From positions 1 to 64,000 of the forward strand of contig NZ_JAEKFT010000005.1 in NCBI RefSeq assembly GCF_018524365.1: DNA of 64,000 nt, given 5' to 3'. Position numbers and translations under genes: made by a program. This stretch comes from Denitromonas iodatirespirans (GTDB taxonomy: Bacteria; Pseudomonadota; Gammaproteobacteria; Burkholderiales; Rhodocyclaceae). The notes under the pieces are model-generated. The model was not told the DNA's origin, searched no databases, and saw nothing but the letters and a program-made list of their open reading frames with translations. Of this stretch, positions 10,514-19,352 are shown piece by piece. How positions within the stretch are numbered: the first letter of the stretch is position 1; every line of letters starts with the position of its first letter.

Positions 10514-12143
10514 CGGTGGCGCGCGCCTGCTGGCGCAAGACGAACTTCTGGATCTTGCCGGTCGAGGTTTTCGGCAACACGCAGAACTCGATGTACTTGG
10601 GCACCTTGTAGCGCGCGAGGTGTTCGCGGCAGTGCTTGACGATGTCGTCGGTGCTGACGATGGCGTCGTCCTTGACCTCGATGTAGGCGGCCGGCACCTC
10701 GCCCCATTTTTCGTCGGGCATGGCGACCACGGCGGCGGTCATCACCGCCGGGTGGCGGTAGAGCACTTCCTCGACTTCCAGCGAGGAGATGTTCTCGCCG
10801 CCGGAGATGATCACGTCCTTGGAGCGGTCCTTGATCTTCACGTAGCCGTCGGCATGCACCACGGCCAGGTCGCCGGTACGGAACCAGCCGCCGGCAAAGG
10901 CTTCGTCGGAGGCCTTCTCGTTCTTCAGGTAGCCCTTCATCACCAGGTTGCCGCGGAACATGATCTCGCCCATGGTCTCGCCGTCGGCCGGCACGGCTTC
11001 CAGCGTTTGCGGGTCGCGCACGCTGATCGCCTGCTGCATGTGGTAGGGCACACCCTGGCGGCCGTTGCGCTCGGCGCGCTGGTCGATGGGGAGCGCATCC
11101 CATTCCGGGTGCTTGGCGCACACCGCCGCGGGGCCGTAGGTTTCGGTCAGGCCATACACATGGGTGATGTCGAAGCCGATACGCTCCATGCCTTCGATGA
11201 TCGCGGCCGGGGGCGCGGCGCCGGCGATCAGCGCCGACACCTTGTGCTCGATGCCGGCGCGCAGCGCCGCGTTGGCGTTGATCAGCATGCCGTGCACGAT
11301 GGGCGCGCCGCAGAAGTGGCTCACCTTGTGTTTGCGGATCAGCTCGTAGATGAGCGCCACATCCACCTTGCGCAGGCATACGTTGACCCCGGCGTTGGCG
11401 GCCATGGTCCAGGGAAAGCACCAGCCGTTGCAGTGGAACATCGGCAGCGTCCACAGATACACGGCATGCTGCGGCATGCCCCAGCTGATGATGTTCGAGG
11501 CGCCGTTCAGATACGCGCCGCGGTGGTGATAGACCACGCCTTTCGGGTTGCCGGTGGTGCCCGAGGTGTAGTTGAGCGCGATCGGCGCCCACTCGTCGGC
11601 CGGCATCTGCCAGGCAAAGTCGGGCTCGCCCGCGGCGATGAAGTCTTCGTACTCGATCTCGCCGAGGCGGTCGGTGGCCGGGTATTCCGGGTCGAGCGCG
11701 TCGATCACCAGCGGGCGCGGGCCGTCGAGCAGCGCCAGCGCCTGGCTGATCACGCCGGCGAATTCCGGATCGGTGATCAGCACCTTGGCCTCGCCGTGGC
11801 CCAGCATGAAGGCCAGCGCCTCGGCGTCGAGCCGGGTGTTGAGCGTGTTGAGCACCGCGCCGACCATCGGCACGCCGAAATGCACCTCGACCATGGCCGG
11901 CACGTTGGGCAGCATCACCGCCACCGTGTCGCCCTCGCCGATGCCGTGCTGCTGCAGCGCGCTGGCCAGCCGGCGGCAGCGGGCGTAGGTCTCGGCCCAG
12001 GTGAAGCTGCGCGCGCCGTGGATCACGCTGGTGCGCGTCGGATACACCGCCACGGTGCGCTCGATGTAGCTCAGCGGTGAGAGGGGAACATAGTTGGCCG
12101 GGTTCTTCTCCAGGCCGTGCTGATAGGCATTGCGCGACACCAT
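10500..12143 (-). CDS. Acyl-CoA synthetase (AMP-dependent, DmdB/fatty-acid type)
   Basis: A 547-residue ANL-superfamily ligase that adenylates a carboxylic acid and transfers it to CoA. Signatures are the P-loop YTSGTTGNPKG (about 190), GLTETYG, the hinge region GWFRTGDLAVVHADGYVKIKD, SGGENISS, and the catalytic lysine in STGKIQK near the C-terminus. The closest recognisable group is the medium-chain/methylmercaptopropionate ligase type; the true substrate is unknown. The hybrid kinase diverges upstream, and a small membrane ORF and an SLC23-type permease follow. Confidence 0.85.
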   Translation of the reverse strand: MVSRNAYQHGLEKNPANYVPLSPLSYIERTVAVYPTRTSVIHGARSFTWAETYARCRRLASALQQHGIGEGDTVAVMLPNVPAMVEVHFGVPMVGAVLNTLNTRLDAEALAFMLGHGEAKVLITDPEFAGVISQALALLDGPRPLVIDALDPEYPATDRLGEIEYEDFIAAGEPDFAWQMPADEWAPIALNYTSGTTGNPKGVVYHHRGAYLNGASNIISWGMPQHAVYLWTLPMFHCNGWCFPWTMAANAGVNVCLRKVDVALIYELIRKHKVSHFCGAPIVHGMLINANAALRAGIEHKVSALIAGAAPPAAIIEGMERIGFDITHVYGLTETYGPAAVCAKHPEWDALPIDQRAERNGRQGVPYHMQQAISVRDPQTLEAVPADGETMGEIMFRGNLVMKGYLKNEKASDEAFAGGWFRTGDLAVVHADGYVKIKDRSKDVIISGGENISSLEVEEVLYRHPAVMTAAVVAMPDEKWGEVPAAYIEVKDDAIVSTDDIVKHCREHLARYKVPKYIEFCVLPKTSTGKIQKFVLRQQARATDAIS

Positions 12144-12355
12144 CGTCTCCTTGTTGTCCGTCGTGGGCGCCGGCGCGAGCGCCGGCGATCCGGGTTGGCA
12201 ACATCGGTCGCAGGCCGGGCTGCCAGTGCATCAAGGACGCAGGGTCACATCAAACCTTGTCGGAACTTGTCGGCAAATGTACTCAATCGTGTCGCGCCGT
12301 CGTGGCCGCCCGCCTGCCACTAGAATTCGGTGAGAACCGCTTTACGGACACCACC

Positions 12356-14383
12356 ATGGCACGCAGCCCGAACGCGCCCGCCCCCATCAGCGACACCCGC
12401 TATCGCGAGATGGTTGCGGCCGGCCTCGACCACATCGACCAGGGCGTCACCATCTTCGATCAGGACCTGCGTCTGGTCACCTGCAACCGCAGCTTCCTCA
12501 CCTTGCTCGACTTCCCCGAATCGCTGGGTGCGCCGGGCACGCCCTTCGAGGCCTTCATCCGCCATAACGCCGAGCGCGGCGAATATGGCGAGGGCGATGT
12601 GGAAACGCAGGTGGCCGAGCGCGTGGCCGCGGCACAGCGCTTCACCTCGCACGACACCCGGCGCCAGCGGCCCGACGGCACACTGCTGAAGATCCAGGGC
12701 TTTCCCCTGCCCCACCAGGGCTTCATCGCGCTGTATTCGGACATCACCAAAGCCGAGCGCCAGCGCGAACAGATCGACCGCCACCAGGCCGAGCTCGAAA
12801 GCCGCATCCGCGAGCGCACCGTGGCCCTCACCGACGCCAACGCCGAGCTGAAGGCCGCCATCGAGGCCAACCGCCAGATCACCGCCGCGCTCCAGCACAG
12901 CGAGGCCAAGCTGCGCCTGATCACCGACACCATTCCCGCCCATGTGGCCTACTTCGACGCCAGCTGGACCTACCGCTACGCCAACAAGCGCTACGCCGAG
13001 TGGTTCGGCTGGACCAGTCAGAGCATGGTCGACCGGCCCATCCCCGAGGTGATCGGCGACACCTTGTTCCACCAGGTCGAGCCACATGTGCGTCGCGCGC
13101 TCGACGGCCACGAGGTGACCTACGAATACGCCATCACCTCGGCCACCGGCGCCCGCATCTTCGCGCGCAGCACGCTGTTGCCCGACATCACGCCCGAGGG
13201 CGAGGTCATCGGCTGCTTCGTCCACGCGGTCGACATGACCGATCAGCGCCGCACCCAGAACGCGCTGGCACAGGCCCAGAAGATGGAGGCCATCGGCCAG
13301 CTCACCGGCGGCCTGGCGCATGACTTCAACAACATGCTCACGGTGATGATGGGCAACCTGGTCGGCCTGCGCGAGGCGCTCGGCGACGCGCCCGAGGTGG
13401 CCGAATTCGTGGCGCCGTGCATGGCGGCCGCCGAAGGCGGCGCCGGGCTGATCCAGCGCCTGCTGGCCTTCTCGCGCCAGCAGCCGATGGAAGCGCGGCC
13501 GGTCGAAGTCAACGAACTGGTGCTCGGCATGGCGCGCCTGGTGCGCCGCTCCCTGCCCGGTTCGATCGCGCTATCCACCGCCTCGCGCGAGGCCGAGCTG
13601 GTGACGCTGGTCGACCCCGGCCAACTCGAAAGCGCCCTGCTCAACCTGGCGCTCAACGCCCGCGACGCCATGCCCCACGGCGGCGAGCTGCGCATCGAGT
13701 CGGCGCTCGAAACGCTCGACGAAGCGGCCGCGGCCGACCTCGAAGTGCCGCCCGGCGAGTATGTGCAGATCAGCATCGCCGACAACGGCACCGGCATGGA
13801 CGGCACGGTGCTGGCACGCGTCTTCGAGCCCTTCTTCACCACCAAGAAATTCGGCATGGGGAGCGGGCTGGGCATGGCCATGGTGTATGGCTTCGTCAAA
13901 CAGTCGGGCGGCGCCATCCGCATCCGCAGCCGGCAGGCGGTGGGCACCCAGGTGGCCCTGCTGTTGCCGCGCGCGCCGGCCGGCAGCCGCCCCGCCGCGC
14001 CGGGCAGCGCGGGCGAGGCCGACATCGACCTGCGCGGCCGGGTGGTGCTGCTGGTCGAAGACGACCCGGAGGTACGCAAGGTGGTGCGCGCTCAGCTCGC
14101 CTCGCTCGAATGCACCGTGCTCGAGGCCGAGAACGGTCAGGAAGCCGCCGACCTGGTGGAAAACGTGCCAGCCATCGCCATGGTCTTGTCCGACGTGGTG
14201 ATGCCCGGCGGCATGGACGGCTGGGCGCTGGCGCGCTTCGTGCGCCGCTTCCGGCCGGAGATTCCGATGGTGCTGATGAGCGGCTATGCCGACGTGGGCC
14301 AGCGTCATCAGGACGACGACGGCTTGCCGCTACTCGAAAAGCCCTTCAGCCGCGAAAAACTCGCCGCGGCGCTCAATCGCTAG
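12356..14383 (+). CDS. PAS-PAS hybrid sensor histidine kinase
   Basis: A 675-residue soluble hybrid kinase without membrane segments. Order: a PAS-7-type domain (about 20-135) with GLDHIDQGVTIFDQDLRLV, a coiled coil (about 140-190), a second PAS (about 195-300), HisKA with phospho-acceptor His in GLAHDFNNML (about 321), HATPase with NLALNARDAM and GMGSGLGMAMV, and a C-terminal receiver with Asp in SDVVMPGG (about 612) and Lys in LEKPFS (about 661). The C-terminal receiver suggests a phosphorelay or feedback. The start is the ATG where PAS similarity begins. The paired regulator follows after 10 bases. The signal is unknown, though cytosolic PAS domains often sense redox state or small ligands. 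Confidence 0.9.
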   Translation: MARSPNAPAPISDTRYREMVAAGLDHIDQGVTIFDQDLRLVTCNRSFLTLLDFPESLGAPGTPFEAFIRHNAERGEYGEGDVETQVAERVAAAQRFTSHDTRRQRPDGTLLKIQGFPLPHQGFIALYSDITKAERQREQIDRHQAELESRIRERTVALTDANAELKAAIEANRQITAALQHSEAKLRLITDTIPAHVAYFDASWTYRYANKRYAEWFGWTSQSMVDRPIPEVIGDTLFHQVEPHVRRALDGHEVTYEYAITSATGARIFARSTLLPDITPEGEVIGCFVHAVDMTDQRRTQNALAQAQKMEAIGQLTGGLAHDFNNMLTVMMGNLVGLREALGDAPEVAEFVAPCMAAAEGGAGLIQRLLAFSRQQPMEARPVEVNELVLGMARLVRRSLPGSIALSTASREAELVTLVDPGQLESALLNLALNARDAMPHGGELRIESALETLDEAAAADLEVPPGEYVQISIADNGTGMDGTVLARVFEPFFTTKKFGMGSGLGMAMVYGFVKQSGGAIRIRSRQAVGTQVALLLPRAPAGSRPAAPGSAGEADIDLRGRVVLLVEDDPEVRKVVRAQLASLECTVLEAENGQEAADLVENVPAIAMVLSDVVMPGGMDGWALARFVRRFRPEIPMVLMSGYADVGQRHQDDDGLPLLEKPFSREKLAAALNR

Positions 14384-14393
14384 GAGCATCGGC

Positions 14394-15110
14394 ATGTCGC
14401 ACGCCCTCCGGCCGCTGATCCATGTCGTCGAAGACGAGCCCGAGATCGCCCGCCTCATCGAATCGACGCTGCGGCGCTTCGACTTCCGCTGCGAGCTGTT
14501 CGCCACCGGCGGCGACTTTCTGCGCCGACTCGGCACACAGGTGCCCCAGGTGGCGATTCTCGACCTCGGCCTGCCCGACATGGACGGCCTCGCGGTGATG
14601 CAGCAACTGCGCACCCGCCACCGCTTCGGTTTGCTGATCGTCACCGGCCGCGGCGACACCCACGACCGGGTGATGGGCCTGGAGCTGGGCGCCGACGATT
14701 ACATGACCAAGCCTTTCGAGCCGCGCGAGCTGATCGCCCGGGTGCGCAGCATCCTGCGCCGCTACCAGCCCGAGCCGCTGCCGGGCAACGGCCACGTTCC
14801 GCGCAGCGCGCTATTCGCCGGCTGGCGCTTCGACACCGGCACGCACCGGCTGGTGAGCCCGGACGGCAAGGAAGACACGCTGAGCGTGGCCGAGGCGCAG
14901 CTGCTCACCGTGCTGCTCGAACACGCCAACCAGATCCTCTCGCGCGACCAGCTGCTCGACGGACGCGACGTGTGCGCGCTCGATCGCAGCATCGACCTGC
15001 GCATCTCCCGCCTGCGCCGCCGGCTCGACGAAAACCCGCAGCACGCCAAGCTGATCAAGACCGTGTATGGCGCGGGCTACCTGCTGGCCGCCACGGTCGA
15101 GTGGCAGTAA
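14394..15110 (+). CDS. OmpR/PhoB-family response regulator
   Basis: A 238-residue two-domain regulator. The receiver has acidic residues in VVEDEPE, phospho-acceptor D57 (ILDLGLPDMDG), T/S in IVTGRGD and K106 (YMTKPFEPREL). A C-terminal winged helix of the OmpR type contains SLDLRISRLRRRLDE-like (here SIDLRISRLRRRLDE) and TVYGAGYLL. An AGGAG site lies 7 bases before the ATG. It is co-transcribed with the hybrid kinase and abuts the convergent methyltransferase with no gap. Confidence 0.93.
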   Translation: MSHALRPLIHVVEDEPEIARLIESTLRRFDFRCELFATGGDFLRRLGTQVPQVAILDLGLPDMDGLAVMQQLRTRHRFGLLIVTGRGDTHDRVMGLELGADDYMTKPFEPRELIARVRSILRRYQPEPLPGNGHVPRSALFAGWRFDTGTHRLVSPDGKEDTLSVAEAQLLTVLLEHANQILSRDQLLDGRDVCALDRSIDLRISRLRRRLDENPQHAKLIKTVYGAGYLLAATVEWQ

Positions 15111-16250
15111 CTACGCCTCCGCCTTGGCCACCAGCCGCCACAGCGCAGTGACTTCGGCGACACGCGCCGCATGCAGCGGGTCGTCCGCGTCCTGCGCCTT
15201 GCCGTGGCGCGGGCGGATCTCATGGCGCTCGCGCACCGCGAGGCCGGCCGCGTCGATCCATTCGAGCAATTGCGCGCGCGTGCGCAGGCCGAGGTGCTCC
15301 GCCAGATCCGAGAGAATCAACCAGCCCTCGCCGCCCGGCGCGAGATGATCGGCCAACCCGGCCAGAAAGCCGCGCAGCATGCGGCTGTCGGGGTCGTACA
15401 CCGCCGCCTCGATGGGCGCGGCCGGGCGTGCCGGCACCCAGGGCGGATTGCACACCACCAGCGGCGCACGGCCCTCGGGAAACAGATCTGCCTCGACCAG
15501 CGACACCCGGTCGGCCACGCCGAGCCGGGCCAGGTTCTCGGCCGCGCAGGCCAGCGCGCGCGGGTCCTGGTCAGTCGCCACCACCTGTGCCACCCCGCGC
15601 CGCGCCAGCACCGCCGCCAGCACACCCGAACCGGTGCCGATGTCGAAGGCCAGCGAACTGGCCGGCAGCGGCACCCGCGCCACGAGATCGACATACTCGC
15701 CGCGCAGCGGTGAAAACACGCCGTAGTGCGGCGTGATGCGCTCGCCCAGCGCCGGCACCTCGACCCCCTTGAGCCGCCATTGCCAGGCGCCGACCAGGCC
15801 GAGCAGCTCGCGTAGCGAGATCACATAGTCCGCCTCCGCTGGCCCGAACACCGTTTCGCAGGCCTCGGCCACCTCGGGCGCGCGGCGCAGGCCGATGCGG
15901 TGCCCGGCGCCGACCGGCACTAGCAGCATGCCCAGCGTGCGCGCCTGTTGCGCCTGCGCCTGACGGTGCAGGTGGAAGCGCTCGGCCATCGATTTGTCGG
16001 CCTGCGGCGCGCGGCGGCTGCGCGCCTGGCGCCGCCCCATGGCCTGCAGCAGCTGGCGGGCATTGTGGTAGTCGCCCTGCCACAGCAGCGCCGTCCCCTC
16101 GCAGGCCAGGCGCCAGGCCGCATCGGCCTTCATCGTGTCGTCGGCAAGCACCACCCGCTTGGGCGGCGGCGCGCCGCGCTCGGAACGCCACAGCGCCTGA
16201 TGCCGGCCGCTGGCGTCGGTCCATTCGATCACGGCGCTCGTCTCAGGCAT
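15111..16250 (-). CDS. Class I SAM-dependent methyltransferase (PrmC/RlmG-like)
   Basis: A 379-residue methyltransferase. The catalytic domain is in the C-terminal half: SAM motif I DIGTGSGVLAAVLA (about 195), acidic motif ATDQDPRAL, and the NPPW tetrapeptide in VVCNPPWVPARP, the signature of enzymes that methylate planar nitrogens (N6-adenine, N5-glutamine or N2-guanine). The N-terminal half (about 1-170) is a separate, poorly recognised domain. The substrate may be rRNA or a protein; the sequence does not decide. It ends one base from the convergent response regulator gene. Confidence 0.75.
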   Translation of the reverse strand: MPETSAVIEWTDASGRHQALWRSERGAPPPKRVVLADDTMKADAAWRLACEGTALLWQGDYHNARQLLQAMGRRQARSRRAPQADKSMAERFHLHRQAQAQQARTLGMLLVPVGAGHRIGLRRAPEVAEACETVFGPAEADYVISLRELLGLVGAWQWRLKGVEVPALGERITPHYGVFSPLRGEYVDLVARVPLPASSLAFDIGTGSGVLAAVLARRGVAQVVATDQDPRALACAAENLARLGVADRVSLVEADLFPEGRAPLVVCNPPWVPARPAAPIEAAVYDPDSRMLRGFLAGLADHLAPGGEGWLILSDLAEHLGLRTRAQLLEWIDAAGLAVRERHEIRPRHGKAQDADDPLHAARVAEVTALWRLVAKAEA

Positions 16251-16432
16251 GCGCCGCCTCGCAAGGCGTCAGGACACTGGAAAAAATCTGCACAATCACG
16301 CTCACATCGGTCTCGGTTCAAGGTAGGCTCGGCCGGGCGCCATTGTACGCGCCGGTGCTTGCTCCCGGCGGCTGGGCTCAAGTAGGGTAAAAAAGGCATT
16401 GGTCAAGGGTCGCGCCCGCTACGGAACCTCTC

Positions 16433-17050
16433 ATGCACGCTTCGTTTCCCGTCATTCTGCTCTTCGCCTTGCTGGGCGTCTTCATGGTCTGGCGGGTCAT
16501 CACCCGGATGATCCGCCGGCTGTCACGCATGACCGACACCATCCCGGCAGACGCCGGGGCCGAGCTGCGCCGCTCGGGCTGGGGCAATGCCGTCATCAAC
16601 GGTTCGCGGGCCACCAACAGCATACGGGTGGTCGAATACGTCAACGGCCATGCGGTGCAGATGCATCCGGTGTTCGGCGGCGCGCTGCTGTGGCTGCCCA
16701 AGGCGCAGACCACGCAACAAAACGACGGGCCGGACGCGGTGCAGTTGAACACCGGCCATCACACGGTGACGCTGAGCGGCAAGCTGGCCGCGTTCATGCG
16801 CGGCGCCGCCGGACAGACCCAAGCCCCGACAAGCGGCGTGCGCCACGCGGCGGTCACCGACCACAGCCAGGCCACCGCACTCGCCACCGGCGTCAAGCGC
16901 CTGCCGCGCGACAGCGGCAGCAGTTTGCTGGGCCGTCTGGCCATCTGGAGCGCCATCGCCCTGCTGGCCTTCGTGCTTGTCCGCCGCACCGCGCCGGACC
17001 TCGTCGCACCGCTGGAACACTGGATCGGCACACTGCTGCACGGGCGCTGA
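16433..17050 (+). CDS. Two-helix membrane protein of unknown function
   Basis: A 205-residue protein with one hydrophobic helix at each end: FPVILLFALLGVFMVWRVI near the N-terminus and IWSAIALLAFVLVRRT near the C-terminus. Between them is a mostly polar domain, probably outside the cytoplasm or cytosolic depending on topology. I recognise no family. It is followed 40 bases later by a VOC-family gene and may be co-transcribed with it. Confidence 0.6.
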   Translation: MHASFPVILLFALLGVFMVWRVITRMIRRLSRMTDTIPADAGAELRRSGWGNAVINGSRATNSIRVVEYVNGHAVQMHPVFGGALLWLPKAQTTQQNDGPDAVQLNTGHHTVTLSGKLAAFMRGAAGQTQAPTSGVRHAAVTDHSQATALATGVKRLPRDSGSSLLGRLAIWSAIALLAFVLVRRTAPDLVAPLEHWIGTLLHGR

Positions 17051-17090
17051 CACAGCCCGTCGCACCGGCCACCTTCACGAGACCTTACCG

Positions 17091-17474
17091 ATGCCTATCG
17101 ACCGCCTGGATCATCTTGTGCTCACCGTCGCCGACCCGGACGTCAGCTGCGATTTCTACTGCCGGGTACTGGGTATGGAAAAGGTGGTGTTCGGCGAGGG
17201 GCGGATCGCACTGAAATTCGGCCGGCAGAAAATCAACCTGCACCGGCAAGGTGCCGAGCTGCAACCGCATGCCGCCACGCCCCTGCCCGGCAGCGCCGAC
17301 CTGTGCTTCATCACGACCACGCCGGTGGCCGACATGCTCACCCATCTGGCCGCCTGCGGGGTGACCGTGCTCGAAGGCCCGGTATCGCGCACCGGCGCCA
17401 ACGGGCCGATCCTCTCGGTGTATTTCCGCGATCCGGACGGCAACCTGATCGAGGCGTCGAATGAAATCTTCTGA
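17091..17474 (+). CDS. VOC (glyoxalase/dioxygenase fold) family protein
   Basis: A 127-residue single-domain member of the vicinal oxygen chelate superfamily. The typical start IDRLDHLVLTVADPDVSCDF supplies the first metal-ligand His (H8), and the C-terminal RDPDGNLIEASNE supplies the conserved Glu. The ATG at 17091 was chosen because VOC similarity begins there. Members act as glyoxalases, ring-cleaving dioxygenases or resistance proteins; the actual reaction is not evident here. Confidence 0.85.
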   Translation: MPIDRLDHLVLTVADPDVSCDFYCRVLGMEKVVFGEGRIALKFGRQKINLHRQGAELQPHAATPLPGSADLCFITTTPVADMLTHLAACGVTVLEGPVSRTGANGPILSVYFRDPDGNLIEASNEIF

Positions 17475-17513
17475 GCGTCGCGGGCGCCGCGCTACGGTCC
17501 GCCGCATCGGCTG

Positions 17514-18512
17514 ATGTTCGGGCTGTTTCGCACCGTTCTCGCCCTGGCCGTGGTGGCCGAACATCTGGGCGCCGCGCACTGGACCGGCCCCTATGCGGTG
17601 TTCGGCTTCTATGTGCTGAGCGGCTACCTGATGACCATGATCCTGCACCAGACCTACGGCTACTCGCTGCGCGGCTTCGGGCGCTACGCGCTCAACCGCT
17701 GGTTGCGCATCTTCCCGATCTACTACGTGGCCGTGGCCATCATGGTGTTGCTGGTCGCGCTGCTGGGCGACGCCTTCGTGCGGGACTTCCATCCCGACAT
17801 CGGCGCGCCCCGCTCGGTCGAAGAGGTGCTACGCAACCTCGCGCTGGTGCTCTCCATTCATACCGACACCCGCTGGGTCGCCCCCGCCTGGGCGCTGACG
17901 GTGGAGTGCGTCTTCTACCTGCTGATCGGCCTCGGCGCCTCGCGCTACTGGTACGGCACCCTGGCCTGGCTGGCCGCCAGCCTGGCCTACACCGTCTATC
18001 TGGTAATAGGCGACGCCTCCTGGAGCTACCGCTATTTCACCGTGGCCGCGGCCTCGCTGCCCTTCGCGCTAGGCGCCACCGTCTTCCATCTGAAGCAGCA
18101 GCAGCGCCTGGGCCACCCGATGCTGCATGGCGACCTCAGCCTCACCGTGCTGCTGGTGCTGCTGTGCGCCAACTACGCCTTCGGCGCGACGGGCGGCACC
18201 GAGCGGATCATGGGCCTGCATTTCTATGCCAACCTGGTGTTGATGGCGCTGGTGATCGTCAATCTCTCCTCGCGCCATCGACTCGGCCCCATCGGCGGCG
18301 CGCTGGACAAACGCCTGGGCGATCTGAGCTATCCCATCTACCTGATGCACTACCAGGCCGGACTCATGCTCGCCGCCCTCACCCCGCTGGCACGTGGCGA
18401 GTGGGCCCTGGCGTTCGCCGCCACGCCCCTGGTGATCGTGATGGGGCTGTGTGCCAACCGGCTCATCGAGCATCCGATCAACCGCGTGCGCGCCCGCCTG
18501 CGTTCGGCCTGA
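17514..18512 (+). CDS. Acyltransferase family 3 membrane protein (OafA-like)
   Basis: A 332-residue inner-membrane acyltransferase with about ten hydrophobic segments. Family-3 features include the early His in AVVAEHLGAAHWTGPYAVFGF, GFYVLSGYLMT, the RWLRIFPIYYV motif, and WALTVECVFYLLIGLG. Such enzymes move acyl (often acetyl) groups onto sugars of surface glycans. No glycan operon is nearby, so the acceptor is unknown. It starts 39 bases after the VOC gene. Confidence 0.85.
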   Translation: MFGLFRTVLALAVVAEHLGAAHWTGPYAVFGFYVLSGYLMTMILHQTYGYSLRGFGRYALNRWLRIFPIYYVAVAIMVLLVALLGDAFVRDFHPDIGAPRSVEEVLRNLALVLSIHTDTRWVAPAWALTVECVFYLLIGLGASRYWYGTLAWLAASLAYTVYLVIGDASWSYRYFTVAAASLPFALGATVFHLKQQQRLGHPMLHGDLSLTVLLVLLCANYAFGATGGTERIMGLHFYANLVLMALVIVNLSSRHRLGPIGGALDKRLGDLSYPIYLMHYQAGLMLAALTPLARGEWALAFAATPLVIVMGLCANRLIEHPINRVRARLRSA

Positions 18513-18518
18513 GCGCCG

Positions 18519-19352
18519 CTAGAGCCGCGCCAACAGGCTGGCAAAACCCGGCCAGTCAGCCGGCGCAATGGCGCATTTGCGCGCATATCGGCTCCAGCCG
18601 TCGCCGCGGGTCAGGGCATCGACAAAACCGTCGCGGTCGGTCACCCAGCTGCCGCCCAGCGAACTGACGCCACGCGAGAACAAGGCATCGGGCAGGCAAC
18701 CGGCGCTCGGGCCGATCAGGGCGATACGGCGGGCACGTCCGCACAGCGACAGCATGCGCTCGAGCGTGTCGTTGAGCAGGATCGTGCTGGTGGACAAGAC
18801 CTTGTCGCAATCGCGCAGCACGCCCGCGTCGGTCGTCACGTAAAAGCCCGCCTGCGGCCCGGCCAGGGCGGGGTTGAGTTCCACCACCACCAGCTCGGCG
18901 CCGGTGGCCACGATGCGCTCGGCAAGCGGGCGGAAAAAGCCGATCATGCCGATGCGCTCGCCCGCGGTCGGCGCCAATCCACCGATCGCGTCGGCGCTGT
19001 CCGGCGGCACGAAGCCGCTCAGGTCGAACAGATGGCGGGTGATGGCGTTGGCGACGGCGAAACCGAGCGTTCGCTGTACGCCGACGCCTTCAACATAGGC
19101 CCGCGCCACGGTCATCGCCGCCACACCGGCAAGCCCCGACGCGTCCTGCCCGTCGCGCAGGCGGCCCAGCGTGTCGTCGAGCAGCACATAGGACAAGCCG
19201 AGCGCGCCGCCCTCCAGCTCGACCGCGCAGAACTCGCCCTCCTTGCTGCCGGCCGCCTCGATGGGCGGCAGATGCAACGCCCGAATGCGCGGCAACGCGC
19301 CCTTGGCGGCAAACGCCTCGAGCTGAGCCAGGTAGTCGCGGGCGAAACTCAT
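18519..19352 (-). CDS. DUF364 (putative heavy-metal chelation) protein
   Basis: A 277-residue protein of the DUF364/DUF4213 family, annotated elsewhere as a putative heavy-metal chelation domain. It has an N-terminal alpha/beta domain (about 1-95) and a Rossmann-like C-terminal domain with GERIGMIGFFRPL, ELVVVELNP and the Ser/Thr-rich STSTILLNDTLE loop. Its start overlaps the stop of the upstream VWA gene by four bases (ATGA), so it is the third gene of a MoxR-VWA-DUF364 operon. Confidence 0.75.
   Translation of the reverse strand: MSFARDYLAQLEAFAAKGALPRIRALHLPPIEAAGSKEGEFCAVELEGGALGLSYVLLDDTLGRLRDGQDASGLAGVAAMTVARAYVEGVGVQRTLGFAVANAITRHLFDLSGFVPPDSADAIGGLAPTAGERIGMIGFFRPLAERIVATGAELVVVELNPALAGPQAGFYVTTDAGVLRDCDKVLSTSTILLNDTLERMLSLCGRARRIALIGPSAGCLPDALFSRGVSSLGGSWVTDRDGFVDALTRGDGWSRYARKCAIAPADWPGFASLLARL

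Noticed and set aside
12077-12355. N-terminal extension of the hybrid kinase
   Set aside because: The 93 extra codons have no PAS similarity and overlap the ligase 5' end; the ATG at 12356 fits the PAS start.
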